DNA of 64,000 bases. It comes from Pelobates cultripes (Eukaryota; Chordata; Amphibia; Anura; Pelobatidae). A model generated the notes under the pieces. That model saw nothing but the letters and a program-made list of their open reading frames with translations. It had not been told where the DNA came from and did not search any database. Location: positions 265,151,315 through 265,215,314 of the forward strand of contig OW240915.1 in NCBI GenBank assembly GCA_933207985.1, given 5' to 3'. A program made the position numbers and the translations under genes. The first letter of the stretch is position 1. The number at the start of each line of letters is the position of its first letter. This document shows, piece by piece, positions 47,864-60,089 of this stretch.

Positions 47864-48790
47864 AGCAGGGCCTGACTGGCCCAGCACTTGAGGCCGAGGA
47901 GAGAGCCCTAATACCTATAGTAATATCATTTGATAATTTTTAGGGATGAAGGAGGATGGAGGAGCTTGGGGCCGGTGCGGCCACATTGAGGATGGGGTGT
48001 CCGGAGGGAGCACTGCAGGGAGAGAGCTTTCTGGCACTCAAGCTCCGCCCCTGGTCGCAAGCTCCACCCACCTATCGCAAGCTCTGCCCCATCTCAAGCT
48101 GCTGACCTCAGGGCAGGAAATTGAGTTCTTCCCTCCCTGTGCTTTCTCAGCAGCAGCCTACAGTTCCAGATAGGCTTCAAATACACTGAAGCTAGTGAGT
48201 GAGAGTGATGTGTGTGTGTCTGATGTTGTGTGTGTGTGAGCATGTGTGCAGTGAGCATGTATGTGTGTGTCAATGAGCGTGTCTGCAGTGAGCATGTATG
48301 TGTTTGTCAGTGAGTATGTCTGTACTGAGCATTTATGTGTGTGTCAGTGAGCATGTCTGCAGTAAGCATGTATGTGTGTGTCAGTGAGCATGTTTGCAGT
48401 GAGCAAGGATGTGTGTATCAGTGAGCAGTGAACATGTGTGTGTCAGTGAGCATGTCTGCATGTGTCAGTGAGCATGTCTGCAGTGAGCATGTATGTGTGT
48501 GTCAGTGAGCATGTCTGTACTGAGCATGTATGTGTGTGTCAGTGAGCAGTGAGCATGTCTGTATTGAGCATGTATGTGTGTGTCAGTGAGTTTGTCTGCA
48601 GTAACCCTGTGTGTGTGTGTGTCAGATAGTTTGTACTAAGTTTGTGTGTTCCTGTAAGTTTGCCTGTGTTTGTCAATGAGCTTGTGTGTGACAGTGAGAT
48701 TGCCTTTCTGTGAGCCTGTGTACCAGTGAACTTGTGTGCTTGTGTCAGTGAGATTGTCTGTGCCTGCATGTGAGTATAACTGTATAACTT
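47864..48790 (+). repeat. Repeat element starting CAGGGCCTGACTGG with a GT-rich minisatellite
   Basis: The left edge CAGGGCCTGACTGGCCCAGC resembles hAT-like termini of neighbouring elements, but no right terminus or target duplication is found. From 48195 to 48770 it holds a GT-rich array with units near 38 bp built on TGTGTGTCAGTGAGCATGTC and TGCAGTGAGCATGTATG. The region 47960-48170 is GC-richer, with GCAAGCTCCACCCACC-like repeats (CAAGCTC(C/T)GCCCC) three times. Confidence 0.65.
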
Positions 48791-50935
48791 ACTGTGTAAT
48801 TGAATTTTTTTACCCTGAACTGACTAATATTTATAATTAAAAAAGGAACATACCAATAATAAAAGTATATATGTTTTAATTAAGCTGTACTGTTACTAAT
48901 GCCATTAGGGTCCTTACAAATAACTATAAGCAAGATATTTGATCATTTCTATTTAGCTATTTTTGTCACGTTTACTATAGGTGAGAAAAATGTAATTTTT
49001 GTTTTTATTTCAGACCCTGTGTAAAATATTGCATGATAATGGACACTGCATGCTGTCTAAAGTTTTTAATTTCTCAACAAATAAGTGACAAACAAAAAGT
49101 TTGTAAATTTACATAACTTGAATGTTTTAATTTGTCTGCAAATCAGTATATATCCAATATTTTTGTTACATGTTTACATGCTATATGCATCCCTTGCTTT
49201 ATATACATTTTATGTTAAATAATATTTCAATAAAAGTTTTTAGTGAAGGGGTTAATCAAGGTTCCTGCTTTGGGGTATGGCTTTCCATACTTTAATTGAC
49301 TTCTCTCTGCAGTATAAAGATTCAGCATGCTGCAATGCAGCATACCTTACACCCAATAGATTGCATGAAAGTGTCCAGCAAAACATGGGATCTGATATCA
49401 GCAAATCTAATGGCTAGTATAGCATTCACTTTTTAAGGCTTGCCTTGATGTGGCAGGTGAGCTTATATTCAAATGGCCATTGGAATGAAACTAAAGAGCC
49501 TCCATTTTGTTTAAATGTACATGGGGATTTAGGCCAGAGCGCAGGTAACTTTCTCTTTGTTTTTACTATGTATTTTGAGGTGTTAGATACTAAGCCACAT
49601 GGGATCTGACTATTGGACTGGACACCCCATCATTACAGCAGTATTAGAACATCTACTCTGTAGGGTGGAACTGGATGGCAACATCAGCATAAGGGCAGAA
49701 GTATGGATTAGTGTGTTTTTTTTTTTTTTTTTTTAAAACACATATTACACTAGAAGTCAGTAAAGTGAACGAAAACCAAATTTTTATTAATTATTTAATC
49801 GAAATAAATTTCAGTTATTCCTTTAAAATATTAAATCATTTGCTATAACAAAACTGTATAGTTTTATATAAAGAGACAGACAGTAACATTAACGGATTAA
49901 ACATTTTTTAACATATATATTCAATAGATGTATATATATTAAACACCTTTAATAGCCACTGTAGACCCACTTCATTTCAAGTTGCTCGTTGGTTGTTTAA
50001 AATATTAGGTAATTAGTTAAATGGCTTCATTATGTGTGTAATCAGAGTTGTTTAACTTGTAGGTAATTTGCCTAAAATATACAAACATTTTAAAGACACA
50101 ACTCCCATAATGTTATATAAAGGAACAATGAAAACAAAGAAGCTTTTGAAATGGATCAAAACTAAAGTTGTGCAAGAGGACACGGCACCCTACACGTATC
50201 AGAAAAAATAGTATGTTACTAAAACATAAAATAGCAGGGATTCACCAGGGAAGTTTTAAGTTAATAAAACAGCAACAATTCTCCAGAGCAGCTATATTTC
50301 CAACTCAGATATTTTAGCCGTTATTTTGCAATTTATGGTGAATTCCTAATAAGTGAATAACCAGACAGAGAGAATGGTTATTCACTAAGCTTTGAATTTG
50401 CAAAGGCAAATTTGAAGAAAATGGTAGACATTGTGGCAATTCAGGTGGTAAATTATGATAGCAGTTCACTAGATTTACTCCCCAATTAACCAAGATGATT
50501 CAGATGAATTCTAATTTGGAACCCTTGTGAATCAGCAACTCGCCCTGAAGTGAGATATGAGTTGCTGTTATTATCCCACCACAAAGCCAATCACTGCTCA
50601 CTTATTATCTCCCCCCTTTCCCTTAGTATGGCTTTGAAATACTCTACAGATGAGAAGAGAACAGTGATTGGTTGGGAGTCAAGTCACCGAGTCAGCTCAC
50701 TCTGATCTCTCATTGGCTGATCTGCACTCTGTACATTCCAATCAGGGAGAAGTCTTCTAAAATGGCAGCATAGCTAACTGCATAGCGTTATGCTGCATTA
50801 AGCAGGAAAAAATATTTTTATTTATTTGTTTGGTTTTTTAACAAAACCAAAAAGAGATCTGAATGTGGAGAAAACCAGCAGGAATATGAGACCAAGACCT
50901 TTACATACATTAAAGCTGTTTTAATGCCCAGATTG
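48791..50935. other. Intergenic stretch with decayed repeats
   Basis: At 49474-49565 the sequence CCATTGGAATGAAACT...ACATGGGGATTTAGGCCAGAGCGCAGGTAAC matches 55920-55981 within another element, so it is dispersed. A T-run of about 20 lies at 49717-49736. Fold-back motifs (AGTGAATAACCA, TGGTTATTCACT) occur at about 50353-50388. No gene is recognised. Confidence 0.5.
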
Positions 50936-50937
50936 TT

Positions 50938-51310
50938 ACTTTAAAAAAAATAACACTCCATGCACCATAACTACTATAACACGCTGTAGTAGTTATGGTA
51001 CAAGCAGTGCTCTCTAGCTCCCCTATTGTAAGTACTCAAGCCATTTTAGAGTGGATTGACCTCTTATTTGTTGTCTGCTGGGCAACGCTCCCTGCCTCTT
51101 TGCAGCCTTCAGGATAATTTGTTGTTTATACTTAGGAGCTTCCTGAAGCTCTCATGAGCTAATCTCTGACCATTGGCTGATCTCTTTTTGATTAGCTTAG
51201 ACAGAGAGAGTTTCTGGCTATATGTCAGAGGACAGGGAGGTGTGCTCGGCAGACTCCATTCTTAAATGGTTTTACTAATTACATTGGGGGTAGGAGAGCA
51301 CCAGGGCACT
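50938..51310. mobile_element. Possible T2-type MITE with degenerate ends
   Basis: TTTAAAAAAAATAACACTCCATGCACCA followed by the hairpin AACTACTATAACACGCTGTAGTAGTT resembles the start of T2-type elements in this window. The likely right side is near AGCACCATAACCGTTGCACT at about 51314-51333. Termini are too worn for a firm call. Confidence 0.4.
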
Positions 51311-52165
51311 TCTAGCACCATAACCGTTGCACTCATTATACACACATTGAGGGCATTCTTTGTATCATCTTGCACAGAGACATGGGTGCAGAGGGTTGGG
51401 GAATAGGGAGGTTTAGAAGGAGGAACTGAGGGGAAGGGAATGGGCAAAATAAATATGGAAAAGAGAGATTAATGTGGAGTGTGGTAAATTGTAAAAGTAA
51501 ACAGATAAGCATGAAAAATGACTTAACGGGACTCAAGTATAACTTGCAGAATTGCAGGAACTTGAAACCAGAAGTTAGCATTATACACTAAGAGAACTCC
51601 TGTGGTATAATGTTAAACAAAACAAAAAAAAGCCTAGTGGCAGTAGGAAGGGTATTTGATGGAGTTAAATATGCACTGATACTTAAAAGTATGTGTATGT
51701 TTTTACAGGTTACAGTCAACCTTTATATAGATATAGAAAAATGAAATTCTAGCAATGTCCCTACAACTACGTCAACTAACCTAGTGCATGGCACAGATTT
51801 TTTGGTTTGGCCAAACAATTTTACTTGTCTATGTGGTGGTTTGCTTGGCCAAACTTCATTAATGAAAAACTATTTGGGAAAACATTTGGAAAAAACAAAT
51901 GGGGTCCCAAAATGAAGCAGTGTACTGAAAAATATATCCATAGTAATATATACATACTATAAATATTATGTATTTATATATTTTTTCAACGTAAATTTTG
52001 TGAAGTATTTTTGTTGTAGCATACATCGTAACAGTGACAAGGTGCCCATACAATTCAGCTCCATCATGTAAAATTTCATCAAGAGTTGCAGAAATGGAAA
52101 TACATTGTTCCAGGGGATCCCCACATACATCAATACAACATGTTAACAAAGTATTTGCAATGTTC
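51311..52165. other. Intergenic stretch without recognised features
   Basis: AT-rich, unclassified. No gene or repeat boundary is evident. Confidence 0.5.
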
Positions 52166-52169
52166 TGGA

Positions 52170-52434
52170 TGAATGTGATTGTGTGTCTGTGTGTCTGTCA
52201 GTAAATGTGTGTGTGTGTCTGAGTGATTGTGTATGCCTCTCAGTGTGTGTATGTCTCCGTCATAGTGTGTGTCTGTCAGTGTATCTAAGAGTGTGTTCGT
52301 CAGTCAAAGTGTGTGTTAGTCTTTAACAGGAAGAGGTGTGGCCTTGCCAGAAATGGGTGGGGCAAATTTAAATTAGGGGGTGCCCGAGTTCAATCATGCC
52401 TAGGGCAGCACAAATCGAAAATACACCACTAGCT
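52170..52434 (-). mobile_element. hAT-like repeat end with GT-rich tail, copy B (inverted)
   Basis: On the minus strand it starts TAGTGGTGTATTTTCGATTT and continues GTGCTGCCCTAGGCATGA, GGGCACCCCCTAATTTAAAT and CCACACCTCTTCCTGTTAAAGACTAACAC, closely following copy A at 42219-42565. It then becomes a CA-rich array (GT-rich on plus) to about 52170. It abuts the L1-like fragment at 52440. Confidence 0.75.
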
Positions 52435-52439
52435 GCAAT

Positions 52440-54190
52440 ACATTCGTAATTCACATTATTAGAAATTGGTTATGTCGGATTTTGAGGGAATTATTGTAGA
52501 CTTCCAGTTACTCGCCAGTAGTGTGGCTGCTGCGGTTAAAGTATAAAATGTGATTTTGTATATAGGTTTGGTTAAGCCTTCAGATATAATAAATAATAGA
52601 CAGACCTCTATGGAGGAGGGAGTTTGGAGCCCTGTGCTATTGTGTATGATACCATTGGCCAATAATCCTGTAGCGCAGGGCATGTTCACCAGATGTGGAG
52701 CATAGTGCCAATTCCATTACAGCATCTCCAACATCTGTTGTCCAGCGTCCTGTACATTTTTGCGATTTTGTCAGGTGTTAAATACCACATGTATAGTAGT
52801 TTGTGGGTTACTTCTAGGAGGGAAGCGCATGAGGAGAGGTCTTTAGTGGAGAAGTATGCCTTTTCCCACGTTTCAGGTGTCAAGAGTTCTCTTCCCAAAT
52901 CCCTTTGCCATTCTGTCTGGATAGACCACAGGGTTCGTTTGGGTACAGTTGTAAAAGTAGCATAACACATAGACAAATTTACAAAGGTGATCAGATGTGA
53001 GTCTTGGCCTTTGAGGGTTAGATTTGGGCTTGTTTGTACTGTGTGCTTGAGTTGGAAGGTAATAAAATGAAGCTGTGTTGGAGAGGTGGTATCTTTGTTG
53101 GAGTTCCTAGCATGTATATATCTCATTGCCATGTAGTACTTGGTTGATATGTGTTACATTATGCTGTGACCATATATTGTGGGCAAATGTGTTATTGTAA
53201 GCGTGTATAGCAGCGAGTGGCGTTGCTGGTGACTTCAGTCCAGCCATGCATAGCCCCTGTCTGGCTGAGTCCCAAATGGAGAGTAGTAGTTTGGTAGGTG
53301 AGTCGTTTTCGGTATTGATCTCATTTGTTTTGGTATCCACAAGATGTTAGCTAGTGACTTAATCTCCAATTTGCCTGATTCTAGACTTACCCACTGTGGT
53401 GTGTATATATGCGAGTGGCAGGTAATTATGTTGACTAGATGGGATGCTCTATAATACTCCCTTAAATTGGGGAAGCCTTGGCCTCTATTATGTATGCTCA
53501 TTGATAATAATCTCCAGGGATATTATGTATATATTTTGCAGTACACTGATAGATGTATTTTCCTGCTATTTGGTTCATATATCAGGTTGGAAAAAGTAAG
53601 CAATAAAGGGAAAAAGACCAGGAATAGTAACAAATTGTTTTATTTATAAATAAAACTGAAGTTCCTTTGGAGTTTGAAGTATCCCTTTAAAATCAAACAT
53701 ATTTTGTTTATTTTGAAGTCCTCTCAGTGCAGTCCTCCATGTTGCAGAAGCAATGTTCAATTTTAAGTTTTTTACCCACCTGTATAACCTCATGCTATAC
53801 CGACACAATGCATTATAGGCGAGGTGTAAAGGTTTTTACAGGGATGCTTTTTATTTCCAGTCCGGACTCTGCCCACATGTGATCTTTCTCCCAATGGCTT
53901 GATCATACAAGTAAACAGCAGGGGTGAGAGAGAGGAACCCTGGATTGTCCTATTGTAAATGTTTATGCTATTAGAGTAGCATAGTTGTAACCCTAACCTA
54001 AGGGGATTGATAGAGACTTCCAATAGAAATTTCAGGGAGTCTGAATCTTTTTAAACCTGTAACAACATAATCACAGCCTACTTTGCCAAATGCTTTTCTA
54101 GCATCTGCACTTAAAAACTTAGTGGAGAGGATTACCAATATGAAACTTAATTTGAATTTAATTCCAGGCTTTATTACATACATGGGGAAA
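52440..54190 (-). pseudogene. L1-like LINE ORF2 fragment (RT and C-terminal region), frameshifted
   Basis: On the minus strand, 54183-53998 contains DARKAFGKVGCDYV (RT motif equivalent to DAEKAFD) and 54023-53790 contains IQGSSLSPLLFTCMIKPL (GxPLSPLLF motif), both in the reverse transcriptase. After an unmatched gap (about 53530-53790), 53501-53235 gives GQGFPNLREYYRASHL, and 53132-52686 gives KLLYMWYLTPDKIAKMY and CWRCCNGIGTMLHIW, the C-terminal zinc-knuckle-like region of vertebrate L1 ORF2. The last segment, 52689-52459, matches the tail of the protein. The YxDD catalytic motif falls in the gap. At least four frame changes make it a pseudogene. No poly(A) or target duplication is seen. Confidence 0.8.
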
Positions 54191-54363
54191 AAAGTCTTCT
54201 ACACACTGCAGAATCAGTCAACTCAGGATGTGACAACTCCAAGGAGTACTGAAACACAAATTCTTCCTGTATAGAATGCCTGACAAATATTGGCTTTGTC
54301 ACTACAGAGCTTCTTTTAGAATTCCTGAAAAAATATGCATATGCTTTTAATAAAAAAATAGTA
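54191..54363. other. Short unclassified spacer
   Basis: Unclassified AT-rich sequence between the L1-like fragment and the next hAT-like element. Confidence 0.4.
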
Positions 54364-55095
54364 GGTTAACTCAGGGCCGGACTAGGAAAAAAATTTGGCC
54401 TGGACATTTTTTAATAACAGCGGCCCACTGAGAAGGGGGCAGGACTAGAGAGGTTTTGGGTGTTTTGTCATCACCTATTAAAAACACACCCCCTCTCAAA
54501 GTGAACATGTTTGTTCAATGCTCTTCCAGTGTAGAATATGCGCTGAACTCTGCTGAAGAGCTCTGGCATGAGAAATATGCCATGTATTTGTTCTGCCTAG
54601 CACAAGCAAATTTATTAACATGTTTGCTTGTAACATTTCTCTGGTGTTTCCACAAGTGGTCTGGAAAGAGTGTTGTGCATGTGCTTGGTATTGTGCATGT
54701 GCATGTGTTTGGAGCTTGCTTGTGGGTTGCGTGTGTGTAGAGTGACTTGATTGTAGTGTGGTATTGTGTAAATAGGTCGGTTTCAGTTGTCTTGTGTTTG
54801 TGGTGTAATATGTGTGGCTGGGGAATGTAAAGAGTGAGAGAGTGTGAGTACAGGGAGCATAGTGTGAATAGGTGATGCAGTGAGTGTGTGCATACAGGCT
54901 CTAGTGTGTGTGTGTGTATATAGATGATGTAGTGTGTGTATGGGTTGTGGAGTGTGTGTGTTTAGGGCTTGTAGTATGTTTGCTTACAAGGTATCTAGTG
55001 TGGGTATAGGGGATTCAGAGTGTGTGTTTAAAGTACCCAGAACGTGCATAGGAGATCTAGTGTGTGCATAGATGATTCAGAGTGTATATAGGGAT

Positions 55096-55098
<3 letters not shown>

Positions 55099-55144
<46 letters not shown>
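55099..55144. repeat. (GT)n microsatellite
   Basis: About 22 uninterrupted GT units inside the 54372-56177 element. Confidence 0.97.
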
Positions 55145-55147
<3 letters not shown>

Positions 55148-55195
55148 TAGATGATGCAGAGTTGTGTAAGACATCTAGTGTGTGTCTGTAATGTA

Positions 55196-55520
55196 ATGTG
55201 TGTAGGGGTGCTGTGTGTGTGAGAGAGGTGCTGTGTGTTTTGAGAGGAGTGCTGTTTGTGTGAGAGGGGTGCTGTGTGTGTGAGAGGGGTGCTGTGTGTG
55301 TGAGAGGACTGCTGTGTGTGTGTGAGGGGTGCAGTGTGTGTGTGTGTGTAAGGGGCTCAGTGTGCTCTGTGTGGGAGGGGTGCTGTGTGTGTGTGAGGGG
55401 TGCTGTGTGTGTGTGTGTGTGTGTGTGTATGGGGTGCTGTGTGCGTGTGTTTTTGTGAGGGGTTCTGTGTGTGTGAATGTGCTGTGTGTGCATATGTTTG
55501 GAGGGATTGTGTGTGTGGGT
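55196..55520. repeat. GT-rich minisatellite, GAGAGGGGTGCTGTGTGTGT units
   Basis: More than ten units of about 20-32 bp share GAG(A)GGGGTGCTGTGTGTG. The reading frames over it (Cys-Val or His-Thr rich) are artefacts. Confidence 0.93.
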
Positions 55521-56235
55521 AACAGATTAATGTAAATGTATTTTAAAAATGTAATTCTTTAATTAAAATATCTATACTTCAAATCCCCCCTCCCTTCATA
55601 CCTTTTGCAAGGGAGAGGGCCCTTGCTGCAATCCTTGGTGGTCCACTCACTCTTGCGATATCCAGAGCATTGCCATGGCAACCGCGGCAACACTCCGACC
55701 TCACGAGAGGAGCTCGGTGGAGCTGCAGACTAGAGCTCCCCTGGGTACTCTTTCCTGTCTCCTTCCCCTGCCGACAGACGCATGTCTCTAAATACAAAAA
55801 AAAACAAGTCCTGCGCTCAAACTTCCACTACTCTTGGGCGGCAGCAACGACCATAGTAGACATCAGTCCCAATACATACAGTAAAAACCAAAGAAAAAAA
55901 GGCGGGCATTCCCTCCAATGGCCATTGGAGTAACTAAATGTTTACATATACATAGGGATTTGGGTGAGAGCGCAGGTAACTTTTTTTCTTTGGTTTTTAG
56001 CCGAATGTCTCTGCCTGTGGGCTGGTTAGGAAGATCTTTGATCTCCCAACCTGTCCCATGAAGGCACACAGCAGGGCCGGTGCTCGGATCCTGTGATCTC
56101 CCCTGTCGGCCTCAGCCCATGGCCATCACGGTCCACTGGGAATTTGCCCGGTATGCCCGATGGCCAGTCCGGGCCTGGGTTAACTAGATACTAACTCCTA
56201 CCTTCATATTCATTCAATAATGCCCACTTCCATGT

Positions 56236-56305
56236 ATTATTATTACTATTATTTTATTTTTTATAAAGCACCAGCACAATTCCGTAGTGCTGTACAATGA
56301 GTATG
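56236..56305 (+). repeat. Short member of the (ATT)n/AAAGCGCCA repeat family
   Basis: TATTATTATTACTATTATTT, then TATAAAGCACCAGCACAATTCC and GTAGTGCTGTACAATGAG, match the first part of the 39510 repeat with changes. Confidence 0.65.
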
Positions 56306-58583
56306 TATTTGCATATCCCTTCATGAGTGATTCTCAAGATCATTTCAATATGGAGTCCAATCACTGATAAATTCTTATGACTACTCCAAGACAATCCTCA
56401 AATTTGCTCAATTTTTGATTCTTTATACTCCCAAATCATGGAAAAACTTGGAAAGATCTTTTACAACATGTATCAGCTGGTTAGAACAGTTTTAACATCG
56501 CTACCTTAGAACTAGGATATCTAGGTTTGACTCCTAATCAAGACCACTCTATCAGTAAGTGTTCCTGTAATTATAAAGTACAATATTTGTTGTTGACTAC
56601 TGAGTCACTAAATTGCTCCTCCTTACAGTCCTTTTGAGACCTTCTATGCATCTGACAAGACACTGCTGGAGTTTAGTGATGGAGATAACAAGATCTTAAC
56701 CACAAGAATTTAACCACTCTGACCACTATATACTATCTTTAAATTCAATGGATATAGTTAAAACTGCAGAGTAACAAGAGTGCTGTTATAGGCACTTTAA
56801 GATTTGCTGAATCGCCCACTATGTGTTTCACCTTTCAGAAGAGCACAATATAAAGTTATCTTGTGGTAAATACCTGATTGTGATGATGGAATGCCTCAGG
56901 TATTATCAGCATTCATTTTTAATTTGCATCATTCACTGTCTTGGCCTCGTGCTTACTTGCTGTCTCTGCCTCAGTTTTACTCATCATCTATCTCACTGCA
57001 CGTCATTCTGTATCTTACTGTCCCAGACTTAGTCTATCTCACTCCTCGCTCAGCAGATCACCGACTAAATCACCCTAATGGCTCTTATGCTTATCCTCCT
57101 CATCCATTAACCCAGTAAGCAAAAAAAAAACTCAAGTGTTTACAATATGGATGCAAAAAAAAAATGGCAATGGAAAAAGATTCTAGTTCTCATAAGAAGT
57201 GACAAAGCTATTAATAATATATGAAAGTTCATTAACCGTTGACATGGTGGTCATTTGGCAGAAACGTATCAAACAGATTCTGTCATGCATAATTATGTTT
57301 TAATCTTAACATAGCTTCATCTATACATTATGCTACTGAAATGACTGGCAATTTATAATAAAAGGGACTCTTCTAAAGGAGGGAAGATCTTCCCGTGTTC
57401 CACCTGCAATATTGCTTTGCGTTCTGGAGAGATCTGGAGGAAATGCTGGGTGAAATGGAGACATGGTCACTAGATGTGTTCTCCCAGAACCTAAACAACA
57501 TGCTGGAGATAATTCACAACATACTTTAAAAAGAAACGTTTTTGGGAAACCAAAATATATTATGGTAAAGGAAATTTGTTGAAAAATGAAAAACTAATTA
57601 CCTTCGAATTTGCTTAGTAGAGTTAAAAGCAATATGCTTCTCAACAGGATGTGTATAGTCAGGAGCAGAGGCAGATTTTCCATTGGGTAGAGTAGGCAGC
57701 TGTCTACCTACAATGCATTTGTCTACTAAGGGTGACATCTATGCAGTATTTGCATTTTATTTGTTTAGGGAGCAAGAGATATGTACAATTGCCCAGGGCT
57801 GTGTTTCACTTGTGCTGTCTCTGCCCTTGATCTAGCTCATTGACAGCCAATCCTATGGGGAAACATTGTGATTGCCTCAGACCAGAACCTTTGATGATGT
57901 TACCAGACAGCAGGCAGTTTCAGAGGGAGACAGGGGCAGAGTCAGCAGCTGCACACTTGAATACATGTAAGATTTTACTATATTTAGGGAGGCAAGGGGA
58001 CCAGGCTGGCTAGATGGTGGTTTTTAACACCATAGGGTCAGGAATACATGTTTTTGTTCCTGACCCTATAGCATTCCTTTAACTTTTTTGAATAAACATG
58101 CCACCTGATTGATGCGTTTTAGGCCATTGCAAATATATACCAGTGCTTACAATATCAGTCATCTTTTGCGAACATACCAAGTCCTAAGACAAGAACAAAC
58201 ACCTCAAATGAGAGCAGACAGCTACCATATATCTGCACTAGCAAAAATATGCATTTGAGATGCAATCGTGGTGGAAACTACATGTATATACAAATCCCAC
58301 ACTAAATTGCTCCCCATTAAACTATACAATGTTGTCCAGCATCTCCTGTATTAAATATTCAATTAGCCAAAAACTACATGTTCAGAAGGGCTGTCTTTGA
58401 AGGTGAATAAACAAGCTTTCATATTTTCACCCTTTAAGTTCTCACAAGTTTTTCAGGACCATCTTTTCATATAAAGTGATTCAAAAGTCGAGGACATCCA
58501 AATACATGTATGAAGTGCAAGGTATGTAATGCTAGAATTAAGATCACAACTTATGGGTATGGTAAAACATAGCTTATCCTTTG
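56306..58583. other. Intergenic stretch with decayed repeats
   Basis: At 57668 the sequence CAGAGGCAGATTTTCCATTG looks like a hAT-like left end without a partner. At about 58020-58083, GGGTCAGGAATACATG...CATTCCTTTAA looks like a T2-type right end. The rest is unclassified AT-rich DNA. Confidence 0.45.
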
Positions 58584-58591
58584 GTCTAGTA

Positions 58592-59370
58592 CAGGGGTCA
58601 GCAACCTATGGCACGTGTGCCATGCATGGCACTCGAGGTGCCTTTGCACGGCACTCAAGGCTGCCAGAGACAAACGGGAACTTCAGATATCTGCTATTGC
58701 AAACCGAGAGGTGGTTGCAGTTGGTGAGAACAATCCTCAATTTACGCATTCCAGCACTTAGAGGAAGTGATCTCAGATCACTTCCTCCCCTTACTTGTGA
58801 ACAGGAATCCACACTGGAGTAGAGCAGCACACAGAAGCTATCGCAGCTCCTGCCCTTGACCTGTACTTGGCCAGCCATGTTCCTACTGGACCACACTGAA
58901 GCCACCCACACTGCTAGGTATTCACAGAGCTGGAGAAGATACCACCCCTCATACATCTAATACAAACAGCCCACACACAAATAGCTCCCATAAACACAAC
59001 ACCATTGACAATCCACATACATTTACACACCCTCACAAGCAGCCTCTCACATGCAATACCGGAAGCCGCCCCACAAATACACACACCAACAAACATGCAA
59101 TGCGACATATCATTTGCATACAAAATTCTACAAGCAGCCTCCATACACAGCTCACATTCAAAGGTATTATACACAATACTTCTCATGAACATATATATAT
59201 ACAATATAACAGCCCATATACGCACAAATACAATGTTACAAAGCAACTCCTGCACCGATAAATAACACAAGCAGAACACGACAACATACACACATTTAAA
59301 AAATAGGATTGGCGCGCCAAGAGACTTTAAAATCTTGTTTTGGCACAATACTACTAAATGGTTGCCCCTG
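58592..59370. mobile_element. hAT-like non-autonomous element, 779 bp, with 8-bp target duplication
   Basis: The left terminus CAGGGGTCAGCAACC and the right terminus, complement of CAGGGGCAACCA, flank the element. GTCTAGTA occurs at 58584-58591 and 59371-59378. Early sequence GGCACGTGTGCCATGCATGG is strongly self-complementary. The interior at 58960-59280 is rich in CACA-type stretches but not a clean array. No transposase frame is seen. Confidence 0.9.
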
Positions 59371-60065
59371 GTCTAGTACATAGTGGAAGTAATAAGATTA
59401 ACCTAGAATTAGGCATCTTACAGGTATTTGGATAATTACTAAATAGTTACAAATATCAGTTGCTGCTCAGGTCTGTAACTTCTATAAATCTCGGGAAGAT
59501 TTGTTCCGGTGCTGCCAATTATAGGAACGCTATCTTTAATTTATAAAATAATACATTCTGAAGGGTATATTACCGTAACATTACCTGTAGCTTTAGGCTT
59601 GATAGTCCATCCTCCTGGGGTCTCTAATGCTCAGCTTCATTCAAGCATCATTTTTTACACTGCTTCACCACATCATTTTACACTTTCCCAACTTTTTGTC
59701 CTTTTTGTCAATCTATGTTCCACATTATCATTGATGCTCCAACAGCTGCATATATTATGGTCATGTAGAAATGACATGGCTCTATCCTCTAAAGCAAAGT
59801 CTTACATAAACCCTACAATTATACTCAGTCATTGATAGCTGTGGATTCTCTGAATTCCCAAGAGTGCTTTATTTTAATCATCTATATAACTTTAATGGCC
59901 TGTCTACATTTATTGTGTTCTTTGGTACTCCTGGCTCAGCTTCATAACTTAGATTTAATCCCTGCATGTTGGGTCACCCAGACACTTTGATAATTATAGA
60001 AATATAATACCATCACAAGATTCTGAAGATTGAAGATGTTCATGTTGTTGTGGAAAGAGAGGAAG

Positions 60066-60089
60066 GAGAGAGAGAGAGAAAGAGAGAAG
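60066..60089. repeat. (GA)n microsatellite
   Basis: About 11 GA units with one A interruption. Confidence 0.9.

Larger units (their letters stand above)
54372..56177. mobile_element. hAT-like non-autonomous element, 1,806 bp, with 8-bp target duplication
   Basis: The left terminus CAGGGCCGGACTAGG and the right terminus, complement of CAGGCCCGGACTGG, are inverted repeats. The octamer GGTTAACT occurs at 54364-54371 and 56178-56185. It carries a (GT)n run at 55099-55144 and a GAGAGGGGTGCTGTGTGTGT minisatellite at 55196-55520. A GC-richer block lies at 55600-55770 and a piece shared with 49474-49565. No transposase is seen. Confidence 0.88.

Noticed and set aside
55077..55535. Cys/Val-rich and His/Thr-rich open frames
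   Set aside because: They are translations of GT/CA arrays.
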